Shown in pieces: positions 23,073 to 34,810 of a stretch of 64,000 nt of DNA (position 1 is its first letter; the number at the start of each line of letters is the position of its first letter). The notes under the pieces are model-generated. The model had not been told where the DNA came from. It was given only the letters and a program-made list of their open reading frames with translations, and did not search any database. A program made the translations under genes and the position numbers. The DNA lies in assembly GCF_023159225.1 (NCBI RefSeq), contig NC_063170.1:59154208-59218207 (forward strand), written 5' to 3'. The DNA comes from Perognathus longimembris pacificus (Eukaryota > Chordata > Mammalia > Rodentia > Heteromyidae).

Positions 23073-23084
23073 AAATTCCATTTC

Positions 23085-23205
23085 TCAGATGAGGAAATTA
23101 AGTCTTACAATAGCAAAATACTTAGAACAAAGGGTTAGACAGCTAACAAATGATTCAAACTGTGAGCACACAGCCTGTGTTTATTATCCCCGGTTGAGGT
23201 AACAG
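23085..23205 (-). mobile_element. MIR, diverged
   Basis: CCATTTCTCAGATGAGGAAA followed by AGACAGCTAACAAATGATTC reads as the reverse MIR core. Confidence 0.55.
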
Positions 23206-23335
23206 AGCAACTCTATACCATCATATGTAGCAGAGGGAAATCATCCAGAACGCCATGTGAATAACTCTCCTGAAGATAACACAGCTAAGTAGACTTTAAT
23301 GTGAAATTCTGAATCATGAGACTTTATTTCTTTTG

Positions 23336-23412
23336 TTTCTGGAAACCAGGACTCCAACACTCAGCTCAAGGGCTGGAGCTCTACCACCCGAGCCACGCTT
23401 CCAACCCCAATT
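23336..23412 (-). mobile_element. ID-like SINE remnant
   Basis: CAGCTCAAGGGCTGGAGCTC, TACCACCCGAGCCACGCTTC and a CCAACCCC end are the reverse of the shared ID-like module. Only about 75 bp survive. Confidence 0.5.
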
Positions 23413-25107
23413 ATGAGACTTCAAGTCCTATCCAACACAATATCCTTAATACACTTCTTTGGGATCAGTGGACAGAAAAGATAGGAAAGAAATAAACCAA
23501 CAAAACCAGAAAGGCTTCCCTGTGGAGATTCATTCAGGCGTGTCTCCCTTTGTGATACAGCTTTCCTCTAAATATTGCCAAGTTCTTTTCCTAACTGTGA
23601 TTAGAGTGCTCTCGAGAATAGCCACATAGAAATTCACCTATGCGCTAATAAGACATGGTGGTCAGAAACACAACTGATCCATCATTGCCCCACACTTCTC
23701 TCCTGAGCACACAGAAGGATGATAAAGAGCTAAAGGAAATCTACCTAAAAGTCCCAAAGAATAAAACAGCTAACAAAACTATAGCTGGAGCTAGTGATCC
23801 TCAACTGGAAGTGGGCGGGGGAGAGGGGAGGAGATAGTATCAAGAACTGTTTGGATTTGGGGTTGTCATAACAACTGGGTACACCCAGGAATGCCAAGTA
23901 CCCTGCAAGATATAGCACACACAAGAACTGTTATGTCTCAGACTCCGGGTGGTGCTCTGATGGGAGAAACACAGTCATCAATTAGCAAGCCCTACATAAC
24001 GGAGAAATGCCATCTCAAAGACATGGAGCAGGTCCTAGCAAGGAACAGACACCCCACCGGCACGGAGCAGACACCTAGTAAATACCCAGGCAGTGAGTGG
24101 ATCATGTGTTACTCAGTCAGAAGGATAGTAAGAAATAGTTCATTATAGTAAGAAAGGAAAGTAGGATACGAAGTTACAAACACAAGATAATAATGTGAAA
24201 TCATACCTAGGAAAGAGTAGGAAAAAAATATGGTAAAATGTTGGGGTATTTTTGCTATTGGGTGTCCCATAATAGTGAGAGAATTAATTATTTTTCCCTT
24301 TACTGTTTAAGTATAGTATTATTTATGATAAAATAAAAATTCTTTATCAGATTTAATTAGCCATCCAAGACCTAGAACACCGCTGACTGTAACTACTCCT
24401 AATAAATGTGATCAAGGCGTTTTTAAAGAGAGAGTAATTGTTGACTGTCTTGGGTATTTCCAGATAGAATTCTCGCCATCACCTCCCAATTGTTGACTCC
24501 ACAGGGAAGCAAGTCAACCATCGACAGCTCCAGACCAATCAGGACGAACACTGTTCCTGGGCACCTCCCACATGTGTAAGCAAACTGCCATGGCCTCTCC
24601 CAGGCAGCTCCAAGTGGGAAGTCCTGATGTTCTCCATCCATGCCTTCTACCTGTGGGCATCCCCTGACCTCCAAGACCCCGCTGCAACCCCTATGCCACC
24701 CGGCCCTGGCCGGACCACATCGGCCTCAGACATCCTCACGCCCAACTCCAGACCCCGCGTCATCTCCACTCCCAGTTCTCTCCTTCCCACCCAGGCAAAT
24801 GGCAGCCACTCCCTCATCTCCCAGAAGCATCTCCCAGTAGTAGTTTTATGGTGTTGGCTAAAATAGTCACACTTCATGGAGGGAGCAGCTAGGCTTTTTT
24901 TTTAAAATTTAATTTAAAGGTAATGATTAGTATAGAAACTAAATTCCATCCTTAACATTTGTACCAAAACACATCTTAATGGCAAGAGGGACGGGGAGAG
25001 GATGGTAAATGTTAACATGTGGAAGGAACCATCTGGAAGCGCACCATCAAAGGAGACCTAGTATGCAGGAAGTGTCACTGCCAACATGAAAAAACATCTT
25101 ACACTGT
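23413..25107. other. Unique non-coding sequence
   Basis: No SINE. There is a C-rich, higher-GC patch at 24600-24840 with open frames on both strands but no recognisable product; it could be an old LINE or LTR fragment. Confidence 0.45.
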
Positions 25108-25188
25108 AGGGCTGTGGAATATAACTCAGGGCTATAGCACTTGCCTACCATGTTTGAAGCCCCAGGCTAAAATTCACTAAATAAACAT
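25108..25188 (+). mobile_element. ID SINE
   Basis: GGGCTGTGGAATATAACTCA, GCACTTGCCTACCATG and a degraded B-box region (AAGCCCCAGGCTAAAATTC). Old copy. Confidence 0.65.
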
Positions 25189-25229
25189 CACAGAAATCTG
25201 CCCATATAAAATGTCTTTTTCTTTTTTTT

Positions 25230-25460
25230 CTTTTTGTCTGGCCCTGGGGCTTGAACTCAGGGCCTGGGTGCTATCCCTGAGCACTTTTGCTCAAGGCTAG
25301 AATTCTACCACTTTAAGCCACAGAGCCACTTCTGCTGGTTAATCGGTGATAAGAGTCTCTGGCTCACGGACTTTCCTGCTTAGGCTGGCTTTGAACCGCA
25401 ATCCTCAGATCTCAGCCTCCTGAGTAGCTAGGATTACAGGTGTAAGCCACCAGCACACGT
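25230..25460 (-). mobile_element. B1-headed dimeric SINE
   Basis: Full reverse copy. It has the GGGCTTGAACTCAGGGCCTG 3' module, a GCTCAAGGCTAGAATTCTAC block, a GGTTAATCGGTGATAAGAGT linker, and TCAGCCTCCTGAGTAGCTAG before the head end. Confidence 0.9.
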
Positions 25461-25816
25461 CTATAAAGTGTAATTTTCCTATTTACAGGGGGAAAATGGC
25501 TCTTTGTGGAAAGACTCTAGAATAAATTATTTTGTGACTAAGAGAAGGTTTCTTATTTTACTGTAGTCCTAGTGATGTATACACACAACCCAGTTTGAGA
25601 TGCACAGGGCCACATAACAATACGGCAGACAGGTTTTGAAAAATAGATGTTGTGATAACTCAGTGTCAGACACTACTATTCTTTAACTAGGTATGTTAGT
25701 AACAAGGCACATGAAAGGGAAATGACTGGAAATGGTTTACTCGTCATCAGATGACAATCCTCAAGGGAATATTTATCTTTTGCTGCATTTATAGCAGATG
25801 AAATGAACTTAATCTA
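25461..25816. other. Unique non-coding sequence
   Basis: No feature recognised. Confidence 0.5.
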
Positions 25817-26145
25817 GCACTGCAATTCACACCTTTAATCTCATCTGCTTAAGAGGCAGAGATCAGGAAGAGCCTGATGTCTCAAGGCCAGCCAGAGCGA
25901 AATGTCATCGATACCCCAATACTCACCAATACTTGGGAATGATGGGGAGTGCCTGTGATTCCAGCTATGCAGGAAGTTTGGGATGATAAGATCACGATAG
26001 AAGCAAAGCCCTGGGCAAAAACACAAAACTCTACGTGGGAAATAGTTGAAATAAAAAGGGCTGGAGTTACAACTCAAGTGACAAAGAACCTGCCTAGCAA
26101 GGGCAAATTCCCGAGTTCAAACCTACTACTATCAAAAAGAAAAAT
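25817..26145 (+). mobile_element. Composite SINE: two B1-like modules plus ID
   Basis: A first unit (CACACCTTTAATCTCATCTG, AAGGCCAGCCAGAGCGAAAT) is followed by a second B1-like unit (GTGCCTGTGATTCCAGCTAT). An ID module then runs AGGGCTGGAGTTACAACTCA, CCTGCCTAGCAAGGGC, CCCGAGTTCAAACC and an A-rich tail. It is longer than the common dimer and related to the elements at 17850, 30478 and 50645. Confidence 0.75.
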
Positions 26146-29100
26146 AACAGAAAAAAAAATCTCTGTCTTCCCCAACAGAATTTTCAAGTTAGCTATATAC
26201 ATAACTTAAGCTTTTCTACTAGCCACATTAAAAAGATTTTTTATAGCAATAGATAAATCTAATATTAATGATATATTTCATCCAATGCTGCAATACAATG
26301 GTGTCTGACATCAAGTATGCACAGGCATTGATTGCAGGGCATGGAGCCAGGACCAGAATCCGAGCGGGGTAGGTGCAGGAAACTAGAACTGGGCATGGAA
26401 AAGTGCAATGTGTAGGATTGTCTTGCCACATCCTGTAGAAAAGAACTTTGCTAAAGAAACACGTATGAGTCTCTCTCAGAGAACTGTCAATATTATAAAA
26501 CCTGACTATATTTATTTCTACATGCAAGGTCTCTACCAGATCTAGATAGGAATTCTAAGAGATTTCTATATTACACATAGCTTTCACCTCCAAAACTACA
26601 ATTGCCTCTTTAAATTCTTGATGAAACTACCACTCACCTGTTAATCTTATTTTTCAGTGCATTACAGGTGTAAGCCACCAGCTCAGCTATAAAATGTTCC
26701 TGCCCTTTGGTCTTATTCACAGTTCCATCATCTATGATACTTCCCAGGAACTCTGAGCCCTGATGAACTCTTTCATTAGGAAATTACTATATGAAGGATA
26801 CTATTGACACATCTTACTCTCCCTGTTGTGCTTGGTAAAACACACCTACAGAGTCCAAAGAAAAGTGTCTAGAGATGAGAGATTTTGTATAGCCTTGAGC
26901 TTGAGTCATGGATGCAGTTTTCTCTGGCTGGGTCCCCCCCACCCCCCCACCCCCGATTTTCCTTCTGCAGCAATGGTGCAATACCAGGGTGTAACACAGC
27001 GCCCTCCAGAGGATCCCAGAGAAACAGCACAAATTTCTGTTCTCTCTCCCAACCACAGAGCAAGTATTAAAGTTAAAGAACTGGAACAGTCCCAGGCTGG
27101 GCGGCAGATCCTCAAATTCTGAACACTTAAATCTCTTCTCATTTCCATAAAATTCTTTCATTTCCAAGTATGGGTCTGATGAGTGCCCAGAACATGGAAA
27201 ACACTCACAATCAACTGTAACTCAAGCACAGCAAAATGAAAAGGTCTGGGAATGGATGTTTGGCTCATAGTTCTCTTTTCTTTAAGAAAAAAAAAAGCCA
27301 TATTTTAAAAGAATTCTCCATTCTTATTTGTAAACTATAAAGTAAAAGTGTCATGTTTTGATCCCAACAATGACATAGCTCACCTCACCTGAAGCAATTC
27401 TGAGCCTGTACAAAACCATACACTACAAGGCTAAGAAATTGCTTCCTAGCCTCCATGACTATGATATTTAATCTTGTACTCACAAGGCAGGAGAGACTTT
27501 TAGTGTTACCACCAACTAAGGCAACCACAAAACCTTGACAACACCAGCAGTACACACACCTCCAAAACCACTTTTTCAAGCGAAGCTAGAAGCGATTATT
27601 ACAAGGTAATTTCTAATACTGAGAATCAGTATCTATACATAAAGCACCAGCTGAAATAGATCGTCAGAATGAAATTTCCTAAACTGATTAAAGTAAAATG
27701 TGAAACATCACAGTTTATACAAGACAAGAAACATTTGGCTGCAAATGGTTTTATAATTTTGCTAATTAAAAATTACCCCATTTTCACTTCGGATTCATGA
27801 TGGAACAGAAACAAGAATAACCTCACCATGCCAGAAACACGAGCAAATGATTAAAGTTCTCCTCTCAAGAAAAAAAAAAAAAACCCGTTAAAAGTTGGCA
27901 AAATATTTCATTAGGCTACAAATCAAAATCCGTCTGTCCTTGACATCTTTTTAATGTCTTCCAGATTCCAGATCTACTTTTTTTAATCAATCACTGAATC
28001 GCTCACAAATTAAAATATGCTAAAATATTATCCATCTTGGGCTGCTAAAATGCTCTATTCATAAAGTATCACCTTCAGAACCCCTATACATAAGCAATGG
28101 ACCTATAATACCGTGTTCAGATTGGTGTATTCTATATATTTCACAAGGAGAAAACTCTATTCCCAGAATCATGCATTCACCAGTAAATCTCCATGTGAAA
28201 AATATAAATAAACATGTAAAAGGGCCCACCGTGAACTCTCCTGTGGAGTTTGCCAAGTGGAAAGGGGCACAACCGTGATTAGAAATAAAAACCATGCTTC
28301 AAGCTTCTAAGGTGTTAACAACAAAATATGCTTTCCAAAAAAAAAAAAAAAAAAACACAAAAACCAAGAGGGTGTAAGAGGCAGGGAGGTTGACTGATGA
28401 ACAAGTATTTCCCTGCAAAGCTAATGAAGGCAATGTTTGTAGCACACAGTATTTGTTTACTAGTGTCTTCCCGAGCCCTCCATGAGCCATAGGCGTCAGT
28501 CTGCATTAATGGCACTGAAAACCCGGGACCCTTCCAACTGCAAGTTACAGTAGTCACTGTGTCAGTGGAAACAATGACTCACAGGCGTGCAACCTGGGAT
28601 GAGCTGTGGCAGCACCTGACGTGTGTCACCAGTGTGTCATGTGACGTGGCTGTTGCCATGGTGAACGCTCCATGTTCAGGAAATGTGTGAAGACTCATAG
28701 ACGGCACCCAGCCATCCTTCCAGATCTCCATGCCCACGGATGGATTTTGGAATCTCTTTTTTATTGCCGATAACATTGTGATTGGCTTCCTGTCTGGGAA
28801 TCTTACTGGGAGGAGCAAGAGGAAGAGGAAGGAAAGTCCCTTGGGAAAGCAGAAAGAAAATCAAGTGTGTTATCTTTAATGTGTGTGTGTGGGGGGGGGG
28901 GTGTCAAGGGGGAACTCCACCATACTGAGATATTATTTCTTTCCATGAAATAAAAGCAGGTTATCCTAAATGAGGAGGGGAATCATTTTTTATGTTAGTT
29001 TACAATTTCCATGCATGAAACAAAGGATAAAGTGAAGGAAACCAGAAAACTCCATCATTTCTTAGGCAGAAGACATATCATATAGTTTAAAGATACTGTT

Positions 29101-30019
29101 TAAGAATGTATAATCCTGATCACGTGTATCTAAACACCCTCCCTACAAACTTTTCTAAGCCAACTCTCCTAAATTTCAAATTTTGTTATCTCAAAATAGG
29201 GAGAAATATAGTAACAGGCTCATAGCAGTGAGGCCAAAATGACTGAGAGCGACCAAGGAGGCCTGAGCACAGTGCTGGTCTACGCCAAACTCTGGCTGAA
29301 GGTACGAGGCACCTGGCCCAAGACAGAGATGGGTCTACTCCCGCAAGATTGGTTTCTGGATGAGAATTTACTATTCTTTATCACCAGTCTCTGTATGTGC
29401 CAGCTTCCCAGATTTGAAATTTAGGAAGTAGGTTAAGGAAAAGTCAAAACACTTCACTTCCAATTGATAAAGGCAATTTGGTGAGAAAAAGGCACCTTCG
29501 AGCAAATTCTATAGAAATGTGGATACATGCACCAAAATATTCTTCTCAAGGTACTGTGGCCTTGGGACACAGAAATCCAACAGGAAAAAGGATTGTGAGG
29601 AGTTGTGAGTCCAGAGGAGACTCAAGAAGGGCCTAGGAAAGTACTCAAAAGTGGTCAAAGGTATAATTGGTTTCCTCAAAGACTCAAGTTCAACCCCAGA
29701 GTTATTCAAATGCACTGAGTCACAACACACAAAATACCACGTACAACATTCATGGCTTTGGACAGCAGGCTACATTCATCCCTTGAATATAGAATGTCAA
29801 GAACTCTTTGAATCTAAACAATGAATATCAAGAAAATAAAATATACAAATATGCAGATAAAGCTCACATTCTAACATCCTGGCATCCTGAATATCCAAGA
29901 GGGCGTATTTTTTTTTTCCGTTAGGATGAATAGGACAAAGAGGTAGCTGTTATTTACTTATACTTTACTATATGTAATGCTTTTCTTCCTGCTTCTCTTT
30001 TTAATTCCACAATTACCTG
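26146..30019. other. Long SINE-poor non-coding block
   Basis: Only a ~30-bp SINE scrap (CATTACAGGTGTAAGCCACC at 26660-26680), an A run at 28339-28357 and a (GT)5-G11 run at 28881-28901 are seen. A motif-dense segment at 28575-28666 is listed separately. A 61-codon frame at 29239-29424 has GC-rich, coding-like codons at its start but is unrecognised. Confidence 0.5.
28575..28666. promoter_or_regulatory. AP-1 / CRE / X-box motif cluster
   Basis: TGACTCA (28575-28581), TGACGTG twice (28617-28623 and 28642-28648), TCATGTGA (28638-28645) and GTTGCCATGG (28652-28661) fall within 92 bases of unique DNA. On the minus strand CCATGGCAACAG is followed two bases later by ACGTCA, the spacing seen in MHC-II-type X1-X2 boxes. 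No CCAAT Y box was found at the usual short distance. Regulatory activity is inferred from motifs only. Confidence 0.4.
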
Positions 30020-30190
30020 TGTTTGTGTTATATGCTGTCATTATTTACATTATAAAGCCGAAGAAACTGAGTTTCAGAGAGAGATGCCCTGCTCCAAGGT
30101 TAATAATAATTAATTACGACTAATACTGTTATTAATTGACAGGACCAGGATTTAGACCCAAGTAGTCTGGCTAATATCTTGTATTCTTAG
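30020..30190 (-). mobile_element. MIR, diverged
   Basis: AAGAAACTGAGTTTCAGAGA, GACAGGACCAGGATTTAGAC and CCAAGTAGTCTGGCT read as the reverse MIR core and 5' part. TAAT-rich insertions lie in the middle. Confidence 0.6.
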
Positions 30191-30477
30191 TCACCACATT
30201 TAGCTATTGATTACTTATTAATGTACACATCCATCTTAGCCTTGGATCCTAGAATGTATTTGTTTTCATTAAGAAAACAAAAACAGATAAGCCACATGTA
30301 AATGTGTCTGCACACATCCACCTTCATGTACCCTCCTTCCTACCATTCTTAGTTCGATATTTGCTGCAGAGATGCTTATCTTTTCTGGGAGTTTATTCTC
30401 CAACTGGAGTAACAATACCTTGGTTCACACATTCTGGCTTGTGACCAATCAGAAACTATCGAAAAAAGATATATGCC

Positions 30478-30982
30478 TGAGCTTAGGTATGACCATGCAA
30501 ACCTTTAGTGCCAACTCCTCAGAAGGCAGACCACCTTGGGCAAAAAAGTTAGTGAGTCCTTTATCTCAAAAACAAAACTGGTGTGGTGGGACATGACTGG
30601 GGGGGAGGGGTTGAGAGGGAGGAACAGTGTCTGAGGCCAGCCCTACACAAAGACATGAGAGTCTATCTGAAAAATAAATGACGGGGCTGGGGATATAGCC
30701 TAGCGGCAAGAGTGCCTGCCTCGGATACACGAGGCCCTAGGTTCGATTCCCCAGCACCACATATACAGAAAACGGCCAGAAGCGGCGCTGTGGCTCAAGT
30801 GGCAGAGTGCTAGCCTTGAGCAAAAGGAAGCCAGGGAACAGTGTTCAGGCCCTGAGTCCAAGGCCCAGGACTGGCAAAAAAAAAAAAAAAAAAAAGAAAA
30901 ATAAATGAAGGCAAAAAAGCACTAGGGGCATAGCTCAAGTGGTAGAGCGTATAAAGCTCTGAGTTCAAGTCACAGTACCGAT
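30478..30982 (+). mobile_element. Composite SINE interrupted by a younger SINE
   Basis: Two B1-like units (30478-30560 and 30588-30681, the second with GAGGCCAGCCCTACACAAAG) precede an ID module (30909-30982, GCATAGCTCAAGTGGTAGAG then CTGAGTTCAAGTC). The 13-mer GAAAAATAAATGA at 30669 and 30896 marks where the inner SINE entered. Confidence 0.7.
30682..30895 (+). mobile_element. ID-headed dimeric SINE, young copy
   Basis: Complete element with long A tail, B-box-like GGTTCGATTCCCC, and diagnostic CTCGGATACACGAGG plus AGAAGCGGCGC. Flanked by a perfect 13-bp target duplication (30669-30681 and 30896-30908). Differs from the 54620 copy at only about six positions. Confidence 0.95.
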
Positions 30983-31078
30983 GGACAAGATGCATTCTAT
31001 TCATAAATTGCTTTGTTGAATGGCAACCAATTCCTTTGTACAACTAAAAGTAATAAAAATATTTTAAAAATAAAATAG
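30983..31078 (+). mobile_element. L1 3'-terminal fragment
   Basis: GATGCATTCTATTCATAAAT, TTGCTTTGTTGAATGG and CCTTTGTACAACTAAAAG precede an A-rich tail. The same block occurs at 52670-52765. Only the last ~95 bp remain. Confidence 0.65.
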
Positions 31079-31084
31079 AAACAC

Positions 31085-31172
31085 AGGAGGGAAAAAAAAC
31101 AACAGTAATAAAAGGAAAGAAGGGAAGGAGAAGGGGATAAGGAGGGGAAGGAAGAAAAGTATAGGAAAGGAA
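31085..31172. repeat. Homopurine (A/G) tract
   Basis: About 88 bases, nearly all A or G (GGAAAGAAGGGAAGGAG-like), probably grown from the L1 tail. Triplex-prone. Confidence 0.8.
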
Positions 31173-32480
31173 AGAAAATATTGCTCTTGATTCTTCTATT
31201 CTTTCTATATCTCTTTCTTGGTCAGGCTTCCAGCCATCCCTGAGCCACCAGGACTTCTGGAGAACTGAGTCTACAGACACTGCCTTGTGCCCCTGCACTG
31301 TTAAACACCACGTTCTTCTCAGGCATCCATGTTCTGAAAATGCCTGGTCCCTGCACGTACCTCTCCCTCTTTCTCCTGCTGGGACTTCCCATCCATTTCC
31401 AAGAGAAAACATTACAATATCCCAATAGATGGGGGGCAGACTCCATCTAGAATACACAGCCTTGTTTCTGACCACCTCTCCTCCTGCAACTCTGTCCTCC
31501 GCTTAAGTTCAGGGACACAGAGAAGAAAATTTTCCACTTTGGACCACGTAATACCACCTCAACAGCATGGCTCACACTATGCGAACAATAATTCCATTTT
31601 TTTCTTTCAATCTCAGAAATGTTTGTTAAATGCTACATCTAAGCAAGCGTATACGAAAAATTAGACTTAATGTACTAATTCTATTTTTGCCACATATTTT
31701 GTAATGAATATATTTTAAAAAATAACTATCTTTAAAAAAAAAAGCAACGCTCATTTGCATCTCCTAAGAAATTTGTCTTAAAGACACTGGTACAATCCAC
31801 AGTGTGCTGTAGTCAGCACTGGTTTCAAAGGGAATACAGATCTGAGCTCAGTGTCGTCAGGCCACTTTTCGTCTATGACTTGTTTTCTCTTTATCTTTCA
31901 ACCCAGCCCCACTTCTAACTACTTATCATGTGTTCCATAAAGGGGTGGGGACTCACCCTAATCAATAAATCGTACAGGAGATGTCATCAGAAACTGAGGA
32001 GGAGCAAGGGAGCAAGGGAAAAGAGACAGAAAAGCAAAACACCCAATCCTCATCTCGGCTGCACACTCTATTCCAGAACACCAGGGCCTGGTTGACTATG
32101 AGCCCAGAGCTGGCCAAGGCCACACAGCCACAAAAAAAAAAAAAAAAAGAAAGAAAGAAAAGAATACCTTTTACTCTTAAAGGAAAAGGGAAAATGCAAA
32201 TGCTACAACTGTGCGGCAACAGTAAAAATTAAGTGAAATTCACATCCCAATGTCTGTACTATTTGAGGGGGACACAACCTTACTCGCTCATTTACATACA
32301 GTCCCCAGGCTGCTGTAAAACAGTGACGGAGGGAAACAGCTGTATCAGACCAGGCAGCTTGCTAGTCTAACCTTATTTACTATGTGCCTGGTTCTAGTAA
32401 GGGTTTGCCCATCCTTGATGCAGACAGACATCTCAGATTAGTCTCCCAAACGCATGTATATGCACAAACTTTTCTTCAAT
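31173..32480. other. Unique non-coding sequence
   Basis: No SINE. An A run with GAAA units lies at 32131-32161. A 143-codon minus-strand frame (31044-31475) begins in unique DNA but ends through the purine tract and L1 tail and is judged chance. Confidence 0.5.
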
Positions 32481-32490
32481 TATAAGTCTT

Positions 32491-32684
32491 TTTTTTTTTT
32501 TTTTGGCCAGTCCTGGAGGCTGAACTCAGGGCCCGAGCACTGTCCCTGGTTTCTTTTTGCTCACGACTAGCACTCTACCTCCTGAGCCACAGCGCCACTT
32601 CCAGCCTTTTCTGTATATGTGGTGCTGAGGGCTTATGTATGGGAGGCAAGCACTCTACCACAAGGCCATATTCCCAGCCCCAGC
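32491..32684 (-). mobile_element. ID-headed dimeric SINE with B-box deletion
   Basis: Reverse copy with A tail (T run from 32490). The stretch expected to read GGGAATCGAACC is missing, which removes the Pol III B box. A 13-bp target duplication TATAAGTCTTTTT is at 32481-32493 and 32685-32697. Confidence 0.9.
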
Positions 32685-32697
32685 TATAAGTCTTTTT

Positions 32698-33399
32698 AAA
32701 AAACATAAAGTAATCATAGAAAAAAAAATCATAAGGAAGTCCTCTGTACTTAAGAAGATGGCCAGATAAAAAAGCTCCTCCATTAGTAACAGGACCAGTG
32801 TCTTCTGGCACAGATGCCCACCTACCAGGCCTCATTTTCCATAGGCCTGAGTAGTTTCACTTCTCCTCATTTCCCATGCAATTCTGCAGACTATTTATTA
32901 GCCACCTTAAGAGTCAACTAGCCTGATAACTTTTTAAAAGCAGCAGCATTATTAATTAAAAAGCTGCCACCACACATGCACAATAACATTCTTCTACTTT
33001 AATATGCATATCCATAGACGGATTATAACAGTGCAGAGAGATTGACAGGAAATGACTGAGTGTAATGGCTCCAAAGGAGACACCGCATTGATCAGTAAAT
33101 AATACACGTTTCTTGAAACCATCTAACTGCATATTTACACTTGTCAACTCTGGTACGCTGTGATGACAGAATTCTTTTTTTTCAAACATCTATGTAGAAA
33201 CTCCAATACTGATTTTTTAATGTATTTTAAAAAAATATTGCCAACAGCACCCTTCTGAGGCTCTGTCAGCTTTTAAACTTTATTCACCGAACAGTGCCAC
33301 CTGAAGCATTCGCTGCCACTTCCTCAGTGTGCTGGGGACAAGAGGGCATTTTCACACCTCTACAAGTCCAACCATGGGGTTGGAATTCTCACTGCGAAC
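32698..33399. other. Unique non-coding sequence
   Basis: No feature recognised. Confidence 0.5.
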
Positions 33400-33505
33400 A
33401 GCATAGAAAATTATCATTGTCTCAACTGGCAGATGAGGAAACTAAGACTAGAACGAGAGGTAAGATGGCCAGAGTTACACTATTGGTGAGACCTGCAACT
33501 CCTTA
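33400..33505 (-). mobile_element. MIR
   Basis: TGGCAGATGAGGAAACTAAG, GATGGCCAGAGTTACAC and TGGTGAGACCTGCAACTCC form a reverse MIR core. Confidence 0.65.
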
Positions 33506-34589
33506 AGTTGGCTGAAGGTCTCTATCAGGATGCAAAACACTTCCTAGGCAGTCCACAGATCGTCAATCCAAGGAAAAACACGATCCTGAGGATTTGGGGC
33601 CATGGAAAGAAGCAAATCCCTCCCATCTGATGGGTGCTGGGTTGGGGCCTCCTCTTGTTCTCTGGAGTATTGCTCACAGGACAATTGGAGAGAATTAGAG
33701 AATTGTAAGTCCCCTGGCCTGTCACATATACGGTATGGTGTCAGCTATCATCATTCTCCAAGGTAGTCAAGTGAAGCTATGGTGACAATACAGTCCAGAA
33801 AGGAAGCTCAAGACTAGGCTACTCCGGTGAGCCCCTTTCGGCCCTGGGACTCCAATGAATGCAGTTATACCAACAGAGGCTCCAGACTAGAGTGTGTGCT
33901 AGATCAGCCCTCCCCCACCCCCTCACACCTCTTTAAGGATAAAAAAGGTGGAAAGTATTCTTTATTTTTTTTAAGTACAGAAAAAGAATATAAAGAACCT
34001 CCTTCAAGCCATGAGCCAGATTCTAGAACTTTCATGACCTGTGTGTTCTGATGTTTCTTTTCTTCTTCTCTGAATAGAATGTGAAAGAAAAACCACAAAT
34101 GACATCATTTTGTCTTTCATAATTCAACTATGTGAGTTTTTCAAATGCGGAGAGAAAAATTCCCTTCAATAATACCCAAATGCATGTGATGTTAAAAACA
34201 AAAACAGTAAAACTGAAGAGTATACTTTTGGGTGAAATTCTGTCCTAAAGAACTGAGGTCTCTGTAGTCCAAGGACAAGGAGACCAAATGACCAAGCAAA
34301 GGAACTAGGCTGGGCCTCCCACTGCCTGGCAGCGTCCATTGGTCATGAGGCCTTAGTGGTAAGGTCTTCATTTCTTGCATGGCTGAGCTGCTGTTGCTCT
34401 ATGATGCTCTTCCTGAGGTCAAGGAGGAAAAGCAATGGTTCAGGCAGCCAGCACCAGGAGAACCTACACTTGCAAAGAGGACCACAAATCCACTCACACG
34501 GAGTCTAGTGGCAGGAACCTGGGAGGCTAATGGATGGAGAGGGAAAAAACAACAGTAAATGACAAATGTTTTTTAAAAGAAATTGGGGA
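33506..34589. other. Unique non-coding sequence
   Basis: No repeat or exon recognised. Confidence 0.5.
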
Positions 34590-34810
34590 AGTCAGACATG
34601 GTGGCACACACCCATAATCCTAGCTACTCAGAAGGTGGAGGTAGTACAGTAGTCTTATGGCTTGAGGACAGCCTGGGAAAAGAACAGAAGACCCTATCTG
34701 AAAAATATGAATAAATAAAAGCAAAAAGGACTGGGACTTTAAACCAAGGTGCTATATAGTACTGGCCTAGCAAACACAAGGCTATAAGTTCAAATTCCAT
34801 TACAGCCCTC
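34590..34810 (+). mobile_element. B1-headed SINE with ID half
   Basis: GACATGGTGGCACACACCCA, TAATCCTAGCTACTCAGAAG and GGACAGCCTGGGAAAAG, then ACTGGCCTAGCAAACACAAG and AAGTTCAAATTCC. Confidence 0.75.

Noticed and set aside
24600..24866. GC-rich patch considered as a processed pseudogene
   Set aside because: No protein similarity recognised, no poly(A) tail and no target duplication.
28642..28666. Full MHC class II promoter (S-X-Y module)
   Set aside because: X1-X2-like spacing is present but no CCAAT Y box was found at the usual short distance and no class II exon is nearby.
31044..31475. 143-codon minus-strand frame
   Set aside because: Its C-terminal half is the complement of a purine tract and an L1 tail.
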